Origin: Lentilactobacillus laojiaonis
Lineage (GTDB): Bacteria > Bacillota > Bacilli > Lactobacillales > Lactobacillaceae
DNA: 64,000 bases
Assembly (NCBI RefSeq): GCF_020616595.1
Contig: NZ_CP085278.1
Coordinates: 310,001-374,000, forward strand
Reading direction: 5' to 3'
A model generated the notes under the pieces. It saw only the letters and a program-made list of their open reading frames with translations, searched no databases and was not told the DNA's origin. Of this stretch, positions 31,242-40,767 are shown piece by piece. Both the position numbers and the translations under genes were made by a program. Each line of letters opens with the position of its first letter. The stretch's first letter is position 1.

Positions 31242-32093
31242 ATGGCAAAAAAAGATTATGATGAGCTTTCGCCTTGGGAAAAAGCCCAGCAGCAAACTAA
31301 TAGAAAAAATAAATTATTAACCAAGAAAAGAAGAACGGGTACCCGTAAGCCGAAAACATATTTTAAAAAATTTCAATTTGATAACTTGCATCATATGAAA
31401 TGGATTTTGTCCTTCCTATCAATTATATTAGTGATTCTAATTTATTTAGTATCCCCACTTAGTAAGGTTAATGAGATAAAAATTACCGGAAATTATTTAA
31501 TATCCAATTCTCAGTTAAATAAAGCTATTGGTATTAAAACGGGTGACTCATTGTTAACTGTTTGGGGACATCAATCTAAAATTGAACAAACGGCCCATGA
31601 TAAAAATCCACGAATACGAAGTGTTCAAATTCATACCTATCATTTAAACAATTTAAATCTTAAAGTTAAGGAATATCCAACCATTGGTTATTTATATAAA
31701 GACGGTGGATATCAACAAATTCTAAGTAATGGAGTAATAATTTCAGACAAGGTATTAAATCCTAATGAAAATTATCCAGTTATTAAAAACTTTAAGGATT
31801 CTAAGCAAGTTAAGGCAATTATTAAACAATATAAAAATATCTCACCAAGTATTCGATCAAACATTTTAAGTATTTCCTTATCCAAAATACCAACCAATAG
31901 CGATCGAATCATATTAATGATGGGCGATGGAAATATTGTTTATGGGACAATCGGAACAATTAGTAAGAAGATGCAATACTATCCAAGTATTACCTCTAAG
32001 TTAAAAGTAGATAGCGTAATTGATATGCAGGTAGGTGCATATTCTTATCCAATTAAAAATAATTACCAAAATACCGCTGCCAATTCCAAATAA
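31242..32093 (+). CDS. divIB: Cell division protein FtsQ/DivIB
   Basis: 283 aa. Basic cytoplasmic N-terminal region (about 1-50), one membrane helix (about 55-76), then a POTRA domain starting SKVNEIKITGNYLISNSQL (about 79-97) and the FtsQ beta domain. TGGGTGA lies 5 bp before ATG 31242; an in-frame ATG at 31230 is possible and would add four residues. Scaffold of the divisome outside the membrane. Confidence 0.88.
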   Translation: MAKKDYDELSPWEKAQQQTNRKNKLLTKKRRTGTRKPKTYFKKFQFDNLHHMKWILSFLSIILVILIYLVSPLSKVNEIKITGNYLISNSQLNKAIGIKTGDSLLTVWGHQSKIEQTAHDKNPRIRSVQIHTYHLNNLNLKVKEYPTIGYLYKDGGYQQILSNGVIISDKVLNPNENYPVIKNFKDSKQVKAIIKQYKNISPSIRSNILSISLSKIPTNSDRIILMMGDGNIVYGTIGTISKKMQYYPSITSKLKVDSVIDMQVGAYSYPIKNNYQNTAANSK

Positions 32094-32195
32094 ACTTTTA
32101 TACGGTTAAATGATTGTGGTAAACTTGTAAGGTAAATTAAAAATTAGATAATTTTAAAACCAAGTTAATGAATTAATAGGGAGGGTTTTTCGTAT

Positions 32196-33515
32196 ATGGA
32201 TAATTCGGGTTTGTATGTGGGCCTTGATATCGGAACAACCTCAATAAAAGTAATTGTTGCCGAACGTGTGAAAAAGCAACTAAATGTTATTGGGATGGGT
32301 AATGAACGATCAAAAGGCCTAAGCCGTGGGGTTATTGTTGATATTGATCAAGCAGCTGAAGCAATTCGTGGTGCTGTTGACCAAGCTCAAGAAAAGGCTA
32401 GCATTGAAATTAAAGATGTAATTGTTGGGGTCCCATCTAATATGTTAAAAATCGAACCATGTACGGGTTTGATTAACTTAGATGAGCAACCTAGAGAAAT
32501 CAATGACTTAGATGTTAGAAACGTTGCTGCGGCAACTTTGGGTAACAATTTACCTAAAGAACGAGAAATCATCGACATTCAACCAGAAGAATTTATAGTT
32601 GATGGCTTTGATGATATAAAAGATCCTCGTGGTATGGTTGGCATGAGATTAGAAATGCGTGGACATTTAATTAGTGGCTCAAAGGGTGTTATGCATAACA
32701 TTCAAAAAGCAGTTCAAAAAGCTGGCTTAAATGTTCGTGGACTAGTATTAAATAATTTGGCAGAAGGCCATGAAATATTAAATGATGGCGAACAAGATTT
32801 TGGAACTATCTTAATTGATTTAGGTGGGGGCCAGACTTCTGCAGTAGTTATTCATGATCATCAATTGAAATATGCAACTACTGATCCAGAAGGTGGAGAT
32901 TATATTACTAAGGATATTTCGATTGTACTAAATACTTCAATGGAAAATGCTGAAAAATTAAAACGTGATTATGGTTATGCTGATTCTGAAAAAGCATCAA
33001 CTGAAAATGAATTTCCAGTTGATGTAGTAGGTCAAACAGAACCAGATATAATCGATGAAAAATATCTTTCTGAAATTATTGAAGCTCGTTTAGATCAAAT
33101 TTTATCAAGAATTAAAGATCGTTTAGATCAAATATCAGCTTTAGAATTACCAGGTGGAATTGTATTAACTGGTGGAGTAGCAGCTTTACCAGGTATTCTT
33201 GATTTAGCACAAAATAAATTTGATGTTAATACAAGAATCTATATTCCTGATGAAATGGGATTAAGACATCCATCATATTCAGCGGCTATTTCTGTAGTTA
33301 GTTACTATTCAAAACTTAGTGGTGTAGAACAATTAGTTAGAACGGCAATTGGGATTTCTACGATGTCTGATACCAAAGTAGCTAAAAAAGATGTCGCAGT
33401 ACATCAACAACGTGAAGTAACTGAAGTTACATCTTCAAAACGTACAAGTAAACCAAAAGAAAAGGCAAACCCTGGTGTAGCAATTAAGAAATTTATCAAA
33501 GATTTCTTTGATTAG
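32196..33515 (+). CDS. ftsA: Cell division protein FtsA
   Basis: 439 aa actin-fold ATPase that tethers FtsZ to the membrane. Phosphate motifs VGLDIGTTSIKV (about 8-19) and LIDLGGGQTS (near 207), the 1C subdomain, and a C-terminal amphipathic helix (GVAIKKFIKDFFD) that is the membrane anchor. AGGGAGGG precedes the ATG. A roughly 100-bp gap before it, with no terminator, may hold an ftsAZ promoter. Confidence 0.96.
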   Translation: MDNSGLYVGLDIGTTSIKVIVAERVKKQLNVIGMGNERSKGLSRGVIVDIDQAAEAIRGAVDQAQEKASIEIKDVIVGVPSNMLKIEPCTGLINLDEQPREINDLDVRNVAAATLGNNLPKEREIIDIQPEEFIVDGFDDIKDPRGMVGMRLEMRGHLISGSKGVMHNIQKAVQKAGLNVRGLVLNNLAEGHEILNDGEQDFGTILIDLGGGQTSAVVIHDHQLKYATTDPEGGDYITKDISIVLNTSMENAEKLKRDYGYADSEKASTENEFPVDVVGQTEPDIIDEKYLSEIIEARLDQILSRIKDRLDQISALELPGGIVLTGGVAALPGILDLAQNKFDVNTRIYIPDEMGLRHPSYSAAISVVSYYSKLSGVEQLVRTAIGISTMSDTKVAKKDVAVHQQREVTEVTSSKRTSKPKEKANPGVAIKKFIKDFFD

Positions 33516-33538
33516 ACACCTAACGGAGGAAAGATAAT

Positions 33539-34768
33539 ATGCAATATTCATTAGATTCTGATCAAAATAATGGTGCAAAAATTAAAGTTATTGGTGTTGG
33601 TGGCGGAGGTAGTAATGCCGTCAATCAAATGATAAGTGGAGACGTAAAAGGTGTCGAATTTATCGTTGCTAATACTGATGTTCAAGCACTTGAAAACTCT
33701 AAAGCTGAAACAAAAATTCAACTTGGACCTAAATTAACTCGTGGTTTAGGAGCTGGTTCTAACCCTGAAGTTGGTGAAAAAGCTGCTGAAGAAAGTGAAG
33801 AAGCCATTGCTGAAGCACTTGATGGCGCTGATATGGTGTTTGTCACTGCTGGTATGGGTGGTGGAACTGGTAACGGTGCTGCTCCTGTTGTAGCCAAGAT
33901 TGCTAAAGATCAAGGTGCTTTAACAGTTGGGGTGGTTACACGTCCATTTAGTTTTGAAGGACCTAAACGTTCTAAATTTGCTGATGAAGGTGTCGCTCAA
34001 CTTAAAGCAAATGTTGATACTTTAATCGTTATTGCAAATAATCGCTTACTTGAAATGGTTGATAAAAAGACTCCTATGATGGAAGCTTTTAAGGAAGCTG
34101 ATAACGTATTAAAACAAGGTGTTCAAGGTATTTCTGACTTAATTACTAGCCCAGGATACGTTAACTTGGATTTTGCTGATGTTAAAACCACTATGGTTGA
34201 CAAAGGTTCAGCTCTAATGGGAGTTGGATATGGCAGTGGTGAAACTCGTACTGCTGACGCAACTAAGAAAGCTATTTCTTCACCATTACTTGAAGTATCA
34301 ATTGATGGTGCCGAAGAAGTCCTATTAAACATCACTGGTGGACCAGACTTATCATTATTTGAAGCTCAAGATGCTTCTGATATTGTTTCACAAGCTGCTA
34401 CTAACGATGTTAATATCATCTTTGGTACTTCAATTGATGAAACTCTCGGTGATGAAGTTCGAGTTACTGTAATTGCAACTGGAATTGATAATAGAAAAAA
34501 TAATGATCGTACCATGAGCCGTCGAACTAGTTCACGTATGATGAATAATGCTGAATCACAAGCAAATAATAACGACCACTCATTGGATAGTTGGGATATT
34601 CATAAAGAATCAAATCGTCCTAATTTTTCAGATAACGACCAATTTAACAATGTTGAAAAAAAGGATTTTGATCCTTTTAAAGATGGTAATGAGGTTAGCG
34701 GAAACAATGATAATGATGGTGGTTACGAAGATGATGTACCTCCATTTTTCAAACACCGTCGTGGATAA
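33539..34768 (+). CDS. ftsZ: Cell division GTPase FtsZ
   Basis: 409 aa tubulin homologue forming the Z-ring. The tubulin signature reads GGGTGNG (residues 107-113), with Asn112 where Thr or Ser is usual. The T7 synergy loop NLDFADVKT and the C-terminal peptide [12 protein letters not shown] (FtsA-binding) are present, joined by a hydrophilic Asn/Asp-rich linker (about 325-395). GGAGG precedes the start. The next gene is the YggT gene, not sepF. Confidence 0.97.
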   Translation: MQYSLDSDQNNGAKIKVIGVGGGGSNAVNQMISGDVKGVEFIVANTDVQALENSKAETKIQLGPKLTRGLGAGSNPEVGEKAAEESEEAIAEALDGADMVFVTAGMGGGTGNGAAPVVAKIAKDQGALTVGVVTRPFSFEGPKRSKFADEGVAQLKANVDTLIVIANNRLLEMVDKKTPMMEAFKEADNVLKQGVQGISDLITSPGYVNLDFADVKTTMVDKGSALMGVGYGSGETRTADATKKAISSPLLEVSIDGAEEVLLNITGGPDLSLFEAQDASDIVSQAATNDVNIIFGTSIDETLGDEVRVTVIATGIDNRKNNDRTMSRRTSSRMMNNAESQANNNDHSLDSWDIHKESNRPNFSDNDQFNNVEKKDFDPFKDGNEVSGNNDNDGGYEDDVPPFFKHRRG

Positions 34769-34783
34769 TTAAGGAGTTCAAAA

Positions 34784-35059
34784 ATGATAGGGATTATATC
34801 TTTTATTTTATGGCTATTAAATAAAGTAATTGACCTATATATTTTAGCAATTTTAGCATTTGCTTTAATGAGCTGGTTTCCTGGAGCATATAACACCCCA
34901 ATAGGAAGATTTTTAGGCAAAATTGTTTATCCATTTGAAAACTTATTTAGCTTTGCTACAGTTGGATCAGTTAGTTTTTCGCCCATTATTGCGGTTCTTG
35001 TATTAAGTGTGGCACAAAACTTTATTAACTATTTGGGTAATATGCTAATAGGTTACTAA
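34784..35059 (+). CDS. YggT family membrane protein (YlmG)
   Basis: 91 aa with two hydrophobic hairpins (about 3-32 and 62-88) and the family-typical SWFPGAYNTPIGRFL (about 29-43). YggT/YlmG proteins in dcw clusters affect nucleoid or division organisation and membrane protein handling, but the mechanism is unclear. AAGGAG precedes the ATG, 15 bp after ftsZ. Confidence 0.88.
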   Translation: MIGIISFILWLLNKVIDLYILAILAFALMSWFPGAYNTPIGRFLGKIVYPFENLFSFATVGSVSFSPIIAVLVLSVAQNFINYLGNMLIGY

Positions 35060-35072
35060 AAGAGGTATTCAG

Positions 35073-35861
35073 ATGTTAGATTCAAATATTGAACAACATT
35101 ATCGTCCCAATGAACTTGGTTTCGTTCAGTCGATTGATGAATTAGTTAATCGTGTGGAAAATGAGTATCGACCAATCTTGACGGATTTTTTAAATCCCCG
35201 AGAACAATTTATTGCCCAAACCATTGTTAATCGCTATGATGACATAAAAATTAAATTATCAGGTGGCTATCTAGATAGTGAAGCTAAGCGAGCTTTAATT
35301 TATCCCGATTATTTTGAACCACAGGACAGTGATTTTAACTTATCGTTGGTTGAAGTTAATTATCCAGTCAAATTTTCAAAATTAGCACATGGTAAAATAT
35401 TAGGTACTTTGTTAGGTAGTGGTATTAAACGGCAAGTGGTTGGTGACATAATTACCAATGGTAATGAATGGCAATTAATTTGCGAAACTGAAATTGTAAA
35501 CTATTTAGCATTGCAAATTGATAGAATCGGTAAGATTAAAGTTAGTCTAAAAGTAATTGATTTTAACCAAATATTGATACCAAACGTTGATGGAAAAATC
35601 ATTAATACCACAATTACTTCTCAAAGACTTGATGTTCTAATATCAGATGGTTTTAATCTTTCTCGACAACATTCTAAGGAACTAGTAGAAAATAATCGAG
35701 TAAAAGTTAATTGGTCTGAAATTGTAAAGCCAGATTATGAGATTCAAGTTAATGATGTAATTTCTATTCGAAAATATGGTCGTTTAGTAGTTAAAAACAT
35801 ATTTGGTAAAACTAAAAAAGACAAATTAAAAGTTGAATTGCAAGTAATAACTAGTAAGTAG
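35073..35861 (+). CDS. ylmH: S4-domain RNA-binding protein YlmH
   Basis: 262 aa. N-terminal alpha/beta region (about 1-180) plus a C-terminal S4 RNA-binding domain (about 185-260, QRLDVLISDGFNLSRQHSKEL). YlmH homologues bind ribosomes and have been linked to ribosome rescue or quality control. Always between ylmG and divIVA in lactic acid bacteria, as here; AGAGG precedes the ATG. Confidence 0.9.
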   Translation: MLDSNIEQHYRPNELGFVQSIDELVNRVENEYRPILTDFLNPREQFIAQTIVNRYDDIKIKLSGGYLDSEAKRALIYPDYFEPQDSDFNLSLVEVNYPVKFSKLAHGKILGTLLGSGIKRQVVGDIITNGNEWQLICETEIVNYLALQIDRIGKIKVSLKVIDFNQILIPNVDGKIINTTITSQRLDVLISDGFNLSRQHSKELVENNRVKVNWSEIVKPDYEIQVNDVISIRKYGRLVVKNIFGKTKKDKLKVELQVITSK

Positions 35862-35884
35862 TAAATGATAGGAGAAGAATTGAC

Positions 35885-36526
35885 ATGGTATTAAGTCCAC
35901 AAGATATTCATAATAAGAAATTTACCCAAAAAATGCGTGGTTATAATATTGATGAAGTTAATGAATTTTTAGATCAAATTATTAAAGATTATCAAATTGT
36001 TTTGCAAGAAAATAAGGATTTGAGTTCTAAATTACATGAATCAGAAGATAAACTAAAATACTTTAATGATTTAAAAGACTCTTTAAATCAATCAATTTTA
36101 GTTGCTCAAGAAGCTGCTGATAAAGTTAAATCAAATTCTCAAAAAGAAGCCGATATTATTATTCGTGAGGCTAATAAGGAATCTGCTGATATCATTAATA
36201 GTGCCAACGAAAAGGCTAAAAAGATGATCGATGAAACTTCTAAGAAGTCTAAGAAATTAGCCATTGAAACTGATGATTTAAGAAAAAATACTCGTGTATT
36301 TAGACAACGCCTTCAAGTTATGCTTGAAAGTCAGTTAGAAGTGATTAAAGGTTCTGATTGGGATGAATTATTGGATGATAATTCAACCATCAGTTATTCA
36401 GAAATTGAAAAGATTGTTGGCGATCTTGACAATTCTAATAACGATAGCGTAAAATCAAAAAAAGAATCAAAGAAGCCGGAAAAAAATCTTGAAGCAGTAG
36501 TGATTTATCCGGAAGGTCAAAAATAA
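35885..36526 (+). CDS. divIVA: Septum-site/polarity protein DivIVA
   Basis: 213 aa. The N-terminal membrane-curvature domain (VLSPQDIHNKKFTQKMRGYN, residues 2-21, then DEVNEFLDQIIKDY) is followed by a long coiled coil (about 40-150) and a charged tail. It marks new poles and recruits division and wall-growth factors. GGAGAAG precedes the start. Last gene of the ftsA-divIVA run; the T-box leader follows. Confidence 0.95.
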   Translation: MVLSPQDIHNKKFTQKMRGYNIDEVNEFLDQIIKDYQIVLQENKDLSSKLHESEDKLKYFNDLKDSLNQSILVAQEAADKVKSNSQKEADIIIREANKESADIINSANEKAKKMIDETSKKSKKLAIETDDLRKNTRVFRQRLQVMLESQLEVIKGSDWDELLDDNSTISYSEIEKIVGDLDNSNNDSVKSKKESKKPEKNLEAVVIYPEGQK

Positions 36527-36540
36527 AATATCTAATTGAT

Positions 36541-36719
36541 ATGAGAACAAGAATTATTAATTAATACTTTAGCGAGTCAATGATGGTGAAAGATTGACAG
36601 TCCCTTAATTTATGATTTATCATCTCATTTTTAATCAATAACAATTTGAGAGAATTTTAATTAATTCTGAAAATGGGTGGTACCACGAAGATTTCGTCCC
36701 TGGGATGAGATCTTTTTTT
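36541..36719 (+). promoter_or_regulatory. T-box riboswitch controlling ileS (isoleucine)
   Basis: The T-box core GGGTGGTACCACG lies at 36675-36687, followed by a terminator stem (AAGATTTCGTCCC with GGGATGAGATCTT, 36688-36713) and a T-run to 36719. The Stem I base pairs TGAGA (36542-36546) with TCTCA (36623-36627), and tandem ATC codons (36619-36624) stand at the expected specifier position. Uncharged tRNA-Ile should favour the antiterminator and allow ileS transcription. Confidence 0.9.
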
Positions 36720-36753
36720 GTTTCAATTAATAAATATTTAAAAGGAGAACTTT

Positions 36754-39555
36754 ATGCGAGTAAAAGATACCCTAAGCTTAGGTAAAACTAAGTTTAAAAT
36801 GCGCGGTAATTTACCAGTTAAAGAAGTTGATCGCCAAAAACAATGGTCAGATAATGAATTGTATCAACAAAGACAAAAATTAAACGAAGGTAAACCAACT
36901 TTTGTTTTACATGATGGTCCACCATATGCTAATGGGGATATCCACATGGGTCACGCCATGAACAAGATTTCTAAAGATATTATTGTACGTTTCAAATCAA
37001 TGAATGGTTTTAGATCACCATTTGTTCCTGGATGGGATACTCATGGACTACCAATTGAACAACAATTGAAAAAAGCGGGATATGACCGCAAAACTATGAC
37101 TACCAATGAGTTTAGAAAATTATGTCATCAATACGCACTTGATCAAGTTGATAAGCAAAAAGCTGAATTTAAACGTTTGGGAATTTCAGCTGATTGGGAT
37201 AACCCTTATTTAACTTTATTACCAGAATTTGAAGCTGCTGAAGTTCGTGTTTTTGGTGCAATGGCTAATCGTGGACTAATCTATAAAGGTAAGAAACCAG
37301 TTTATTGGTCATGGTCTTCTGAATCTGCACTGGCAGAAGCTGAAATTGAATATCATGATGTAACTTCTCCTTCAGCATTTTATGGTGAAAAAGTTATTGA
37401 TGGTAAGGGTATCTTAGATGAAAATGATACTTACATGGTAGTTTGGACAACTACTCCATGGACTATTCCAGCTTCAGAAGGAATTACTATTGGGGCCGAC
37501 TTCGATTACTCAGTAGTTAAACCTAAAAACGATGACCGTAAATTTGTTGTAGCCACTGACTTATTAAGTAATGCTACTGAAATGTTTGGTTGGGAAGATG
37601 TAGAAACTTTAAAAGTTGTTAAAGGCTCTGATCTTGAAAATGTAATTGCTCAACATCCGTTTTATGCTGATCGTAAATTAGTTACAATGCTTGGCGATTT
37701 CGTTACCTTAGAATCAGGTACTGGTTTAGTTCATACCGCTCCTGGTTTAGGGGAAGATGATTTTATGGTTGGTCAACAATATGGATTAGACATTTTGGTA
37801 CCCGTAGATGAAAAAGGTTACATGACCGATGAAGCCGGTAAAGATTTTGCTGGAGTATTTTATGAAGATGCAAACCAAATTGCTCTAGATAAATTAAAAG
37901 CCGCTAATGCTTTACTTTACTACATGCCATATGAACATAGTTATCCATTTGATTGGCGTACTAAAAAACCAGTTATCTATCGTGCAACTCCTCAATGGTT
38001 TGCTTCAGTAGATAAAATTCGCCAACCAATTTTAGATGCCTTATCAGACGTTAGTTTTTCACCTGAATGGGGTAAAAAACGTCTTTCAAACATGATTAAA
38101 GATCGTGGTGATTGGGTAATTTCTCGTCAACGTGTATGGGGAGTGCCACTACCAATCTTTTATGGTGAAGATGGTGAAGCTATTATTACACCAGAAACCA
38201 TTGAACATGTAGCTGATTTATTTGGTAAATATGGTTCAGATATTTGGTTTGAAAAAGAAGCTAAAGATCTATTACCAGCTAACTTTACTAGTCCTCATTC
38301 ACCAAATGGAATCTTTACTAAAGAAACTGACATTATGGATGTTTGGTTTGATTCCGGTACTTCTCACCAAGGAGTGTTGGCTGAACGTCCTAACCTAACA
38401 TATCCAGCTGATTTAGTATTAGAAGGTTCTGATCAATACCGTGGCTGGTTTAACTCTAGTTTAATTACTAGTGTGGCAGTTTCTGATCATGCTCCTTATA
38501 AATCAGTAGTATCACAAGGATTTACTTTAGATAAAAATGGTCACAAAATGAGTAAATCACTTGGTAATACTATTTCTCCAGAAGAAATCATTAGTAAAAT
38601 GGGTGCAGAAATTGTCCGTTTATGGGTAACTTCAGTAGATACTTCTGCCGATGTACGTGTTTCAGTGGATAATTTTGTAACTAATTCAGATGCATATAAG
38701 AAAATCAGAAATACTATGCGTTACCTATTAGCCAATACTTCTGATTACAATGTTGAAAATGATAAGGTTGCTTTTGATCAATTAGAAACTGTCGATCAGT
38801 ACATGATGGTCAAATTAAACCAATTCATTTCTGAAGTAACTGATGATTACAATAAATATGATTTCTTAGCCCTTAACAAAAAGTTAATGGAATTTATTGC
38901 TGGTGATTTATCAGCCTTTTATCTAGATTTCGCTAAGGATATTTTATACGTTGATAAGAGTAACGGTCACAAACGTCGCTCAATGCAAACGGTTATGTAT
39001 GAAATTTTAGTTGTCTTAGCTAAATTAATGACTCCAATCTTGCCACATACTACCGAAGAAATTTGGGAATACTTGCAAGAACCTGAACAATTTGTTCAAT
39101 TAGCTGAAATGCCTAAAGTACAACATTTTGAAAATGAAACTACTATTTTAGCTAACTGGAGTAATTTCATGGATGTACGTAGCAACGTGCTAAAAGCCCT
39201 TGAAGAAGCTAGAAATAATAAATTAATCGGTAAGTCATCTGAAGCAAGTCTAACGATTTATGCAGACGAAGCTACAATTAAATTATTAGAATCACTTCAT
39301 ACTGATTTACCAACAGTGTTAATGGTATCTCAATTTAGTCTTTTAGATCTTGAAGATGCTGGTAAAACTAGTGTTGATTTTGATAATATGAAAATTTTAG
39401 TTGAACATGCTAATGGTGAAACTTGTGAACGTTGTCGATTAATTCGTGAAGATGTTGGTTCAGATAGTGCTTATCCAACCTTCTGTGCACGATGTGCAGC
39501 AGTGGTTCGAAGTGAATATCCAGAAACAGCTACTGAAGGTTTTGATGAACAATAA
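36754..39555 (+). CDS. ileS: Isoleucyl-tRNA synthetase
   Basis: 933 aa class I synthetase. HIGH-type motif HMGH (about 65-68, in [12 protein letters not shown]), KMSKS motif in [10 protein letters not shown] (about 599-608), the CP1 editing domain between them, and a C-terminal zinc site with CERC (about 889-892) and CARC (about 909-912). This is the bacterial type I, mupirocin-sensitive-like form. AAAGGAG lies 8 bp before the ATG. Regulated by the upstream T-box. Confidence 0.97.
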   Translation: MRVKDTLSLGKTKFKMRGNLPVKEVDRQKQWSDNELYQQRQKLNEGKPTFVLHDGPPYANGDIHMGHAMNKISKDIIVRFKSMNGFRSPFVPGWDTHGLPIEQQLKKAGYDRKTMTTNEFRKLCHQYALDQVDKQKAEFKRLGISADWDNPYLTLLPEFEAAEVRVFGAMANRGLIYKGKKPVYWSWSSESALAEAEIEYHDVTSPSAFYGEKVIDGKGILDENDTYMVVWTTTPWTIPASEGITIGADFDYSVVKPKNDDRKFVVATDLLSNATEMFGWEDVETLKVVKGSDLENVIAQHPFYADRKLVTMLGDFVTLESGTGLVHTAPGLGEDDFMVGQQYGLDILVPVDEKGYMTDEAGKDFAGVFYEDANQIALDKLKAANALLYYMPYEHSYPFDWRTKKPVIYRATPQWFASVDKIRQPILDALSDVSFSPEWGKKRLSNMIKDRGDWVISRQRVWGVPLPIFYGEDGEAIITPETIEHVADLFGKYGSDIWFEKEAKDLLPANFTSPHSPNGIFTKETDIMDVWFDSGTSHQGVLAERPNLTYPADLVLEGSDQYRGWFNSSLITSVAVSDHAPYKSVVSQGFTLDKNGHKMSKSLGNTISPEEIISKMGAEIVRLWVTSVDTSADVRVSVDNFVTNSDAYKKIRNTMRYLLANTSDYNVENDKVAFDQLETVDQYMMVKLNQFISEVTDDYNKYDFLALNKKLMEFIAGDLSAFYLDFAKDILYVDKSNGHKRRSMQTVMYEILVVLAKLMTPILPHTTEEIWEYLQEPEQFVQLAEMPKVQHFENETTILANWSNFMDVRSNVLKALEEARNNKLIGKSSEASLTIYADEATIKLLESLHTDLPTVLMVSQFSLLDLEDAGKTSVDFDNMKILVEHANGETCERCRLIREDVGSDSAYPTFCARCAAVVRSEYPETATEGFDEQ

Positions 39556-39563
39556 ATAATAAA

Positions 39564-39598
39564 AGCTCTCATAGATTTTTGATCTGTGGGAGTTTTTA
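39564..39598 (+). terminator. ileS terminator
   Basis: AGCTCTCATAGAT and GATCTGTGGGAGTTT form a stem with G-T pairs followed by T's, starting 9 bp after the stop. Confidence 0.8.
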
Positions 39599-39618
39599 AT
39601 TATAAAAGGAGATACAAA

Positions 39619-39825
39619 ATGTTAACAGGAACTATAAAAAGTTATAATGCTAAAAATGCTTTTGGATTTATCATCCAAGATGATGGTAATGAAGATTTAT
39701 TCTTTTTTAAAACGGCGTTTAGCAAAATAGACAATTCAAAAATTGAAGTTGGTCAAAAAATTTCTTATGTAGTAGCTCAAGGTAAAAAAGGTCCTCAAGC
39801 AGCTAAAGCAGAAATAATTGATTAA
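39619..39825 (+). CDS. Cold-shock domain protein, divergent
   Basis: 68 aa, the length of CspA-family proteins (nucleic-acid chaperones). The five-strand OB fold is recognisable, but the RNA motifs differ: RNP1 reads NAFGFI where KGFGFI is usual, and RNP2 reads DLFFFK where D(V/I)FVHF is usual. The start at 39619 has AAAGGAGA 7 bp upstream. Alone after the ileS terminator. Confidence 0.85.
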   Translation: MLTGTIKSYNAKNAFGFIIQDDGNEDLFFFKTAFSKIDNSKIEVGQKISYVVAQGKKGPQAAKAEIID

Positions 39826-39851
39826 GAAAATCGTACTTCTCCAGTCAAAAA

Positions 39852-39880
39852 TTGCATTTGCTAGGATTAATCGGTACAAT
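39852..39880 (+). promoter_or_regulatory. nudF operon promoter
   Basis: TTGCAT, 17 bp, TACAAT, ending 30 bp before the nudF ATG. Confidence 0.6.
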
Positions 39881-39910
39881 TAAAATAAATTTATTGATTA
39901 AGGTGATTAA

Positions 39911-40453
39911 ATGGACTTTGAAGAACATGTCATAGATAGAAAACCAATTTATGATGGTGCGATTATTAATGTTGAAAATCAAACAGTGAAATTGCCTAAT
40001 GGACAAGTTTCTCATCGAGATGTAGTTCATCACGCTAATGCAGTCGGAATTTTAGTAATTACTAGTGATAACAAAATTGTTTTAGAAAAGCAGTGGCGGG
40101 CACCAATTGCTAAAACGACCATTGAAATTCCAGCGGGGAAATTAGATGATCGTGACAATTCTTATGAAGATGCAGTAATTAGAGAGTTAAATGAAGAAAT
40201 TCGTGTAATTCCAAAAAAAGTACAAGAAATTACCGGTTTTTATACAACTGCCGGATTTAGTGACGAGTATATGAAATTATATTTGGCAACTGATCTTACT
40301 TCAGTTAATCAAGAATTACCGAGGGATGCAGGTGAATTTCTAGAAATTCAAGAAAAGACATTGCCAGAAGCTTTGGATATGATTAAATCAGGTGAAATTG
40401 ATGATGCCAAAACCATTATGGCAATTTGGTATTGGCAATTAACTCAAAGGTAG
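39911..40453 (+). CDS. nudF: ADP-ribose pyrophosphatase (NUDIX)
   Basis: 180 aa. Hydrolyses ADP-ribose to AMP and ribose 5-phosphate. The region IPAGKLDDRD...EDAVIRELNEE (about 75-97) is the NUDIX box; RELNEE is intact, but Asp stands for the first Glu and Arg for the last Gly of the consensus. The N-terminal VEKQWRAPI-like segment (VLEKQWRAPI) is typical of ADPRases. First gene of a nudF-unknown-mtnN operon. Confidence 0.88.
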   Translation: MDFEEHVIDRKPIYDGAIINVENQTVKLPNGQVSHRDVVHHANAVGILVITSDNKIVLEKQWRAPIAKTTIEIPAGKLDDRDNSYEDAVIRELNEEIRVIPKKVQEITGFYTTAGFSDEYMKLYLATDLTSVNQELPRDAGEFLEIQEKTLPEALDMIKSGEIDDAKTIMAIWYWQLTQR

Positions 40454-40461
40454 GTCTTAGT

Positions 40462-40752
40462 GTGAATGATAAGGATGGCAAACCATTAACTAGAGAAGCA
40501 TATCGTAAAAAAATTTCTCAATCAGATGATAAAGATTTTTTAGAGCGTGATAAAAAGCGAGTACAAGTAGAGCAGGAGTACGCTAAGGAACATGGAGAAC
40601 AAAGGCGTAGCTGGCTTAGGGAAAACCCCGAAGATAAATTTAATTTTAAAAGTAAAAAATGGAAAACAACTAATTCAAAGCTAAATGCCATGTTAGTAAT
40701 TTTGACGGTTTTGATTATTATTGTATATTTAGTATTGTTTTTCGTGAATTAA
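40462..40752 (+). CDS. Unknown protein with a C-terminal membrane anchor
   Basis: 96 aa. The first 70 residues are very charged (many Lys, Glu, Arg, Asp), and the last 22 form one hydrophobic helix, so it is a tail-anchored protein with its body in the cytoplasm. The GTG at 40462 is chosen because AAGGTAGG lies 8 bp upstream; the reading frame extends further up into nudF without a ribosome site. It lies between nudF and mtnN. I do not recognise the family. Confidence 0.7.
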   Translation: MNDKDGKPLTREAYRKKISQSDDKDFLERDKKRVQVEQEYAKEHGEQRRSWLRENPEDKFNFKSKKWKTTNSKLNAMLVILTVLIIIVYLVLFFVN

Positions 40753-40767
40753 ACAAAGGAGCATTAT

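Noticed and set aside
33080-33140. Repeated RLDQI codons in ftsA as a possible insertion or repeat expansion
   Set aside because: The two stretches are short, out of tandem, and fit a normal helix of FtsA.
34548-34772. Second plus-strand frame in the 3' part of ftsZ
   Set aside because: Frame-shifted reading of the Asn/Asp-rich ftsZ linker; no ribosome site, low complexity.
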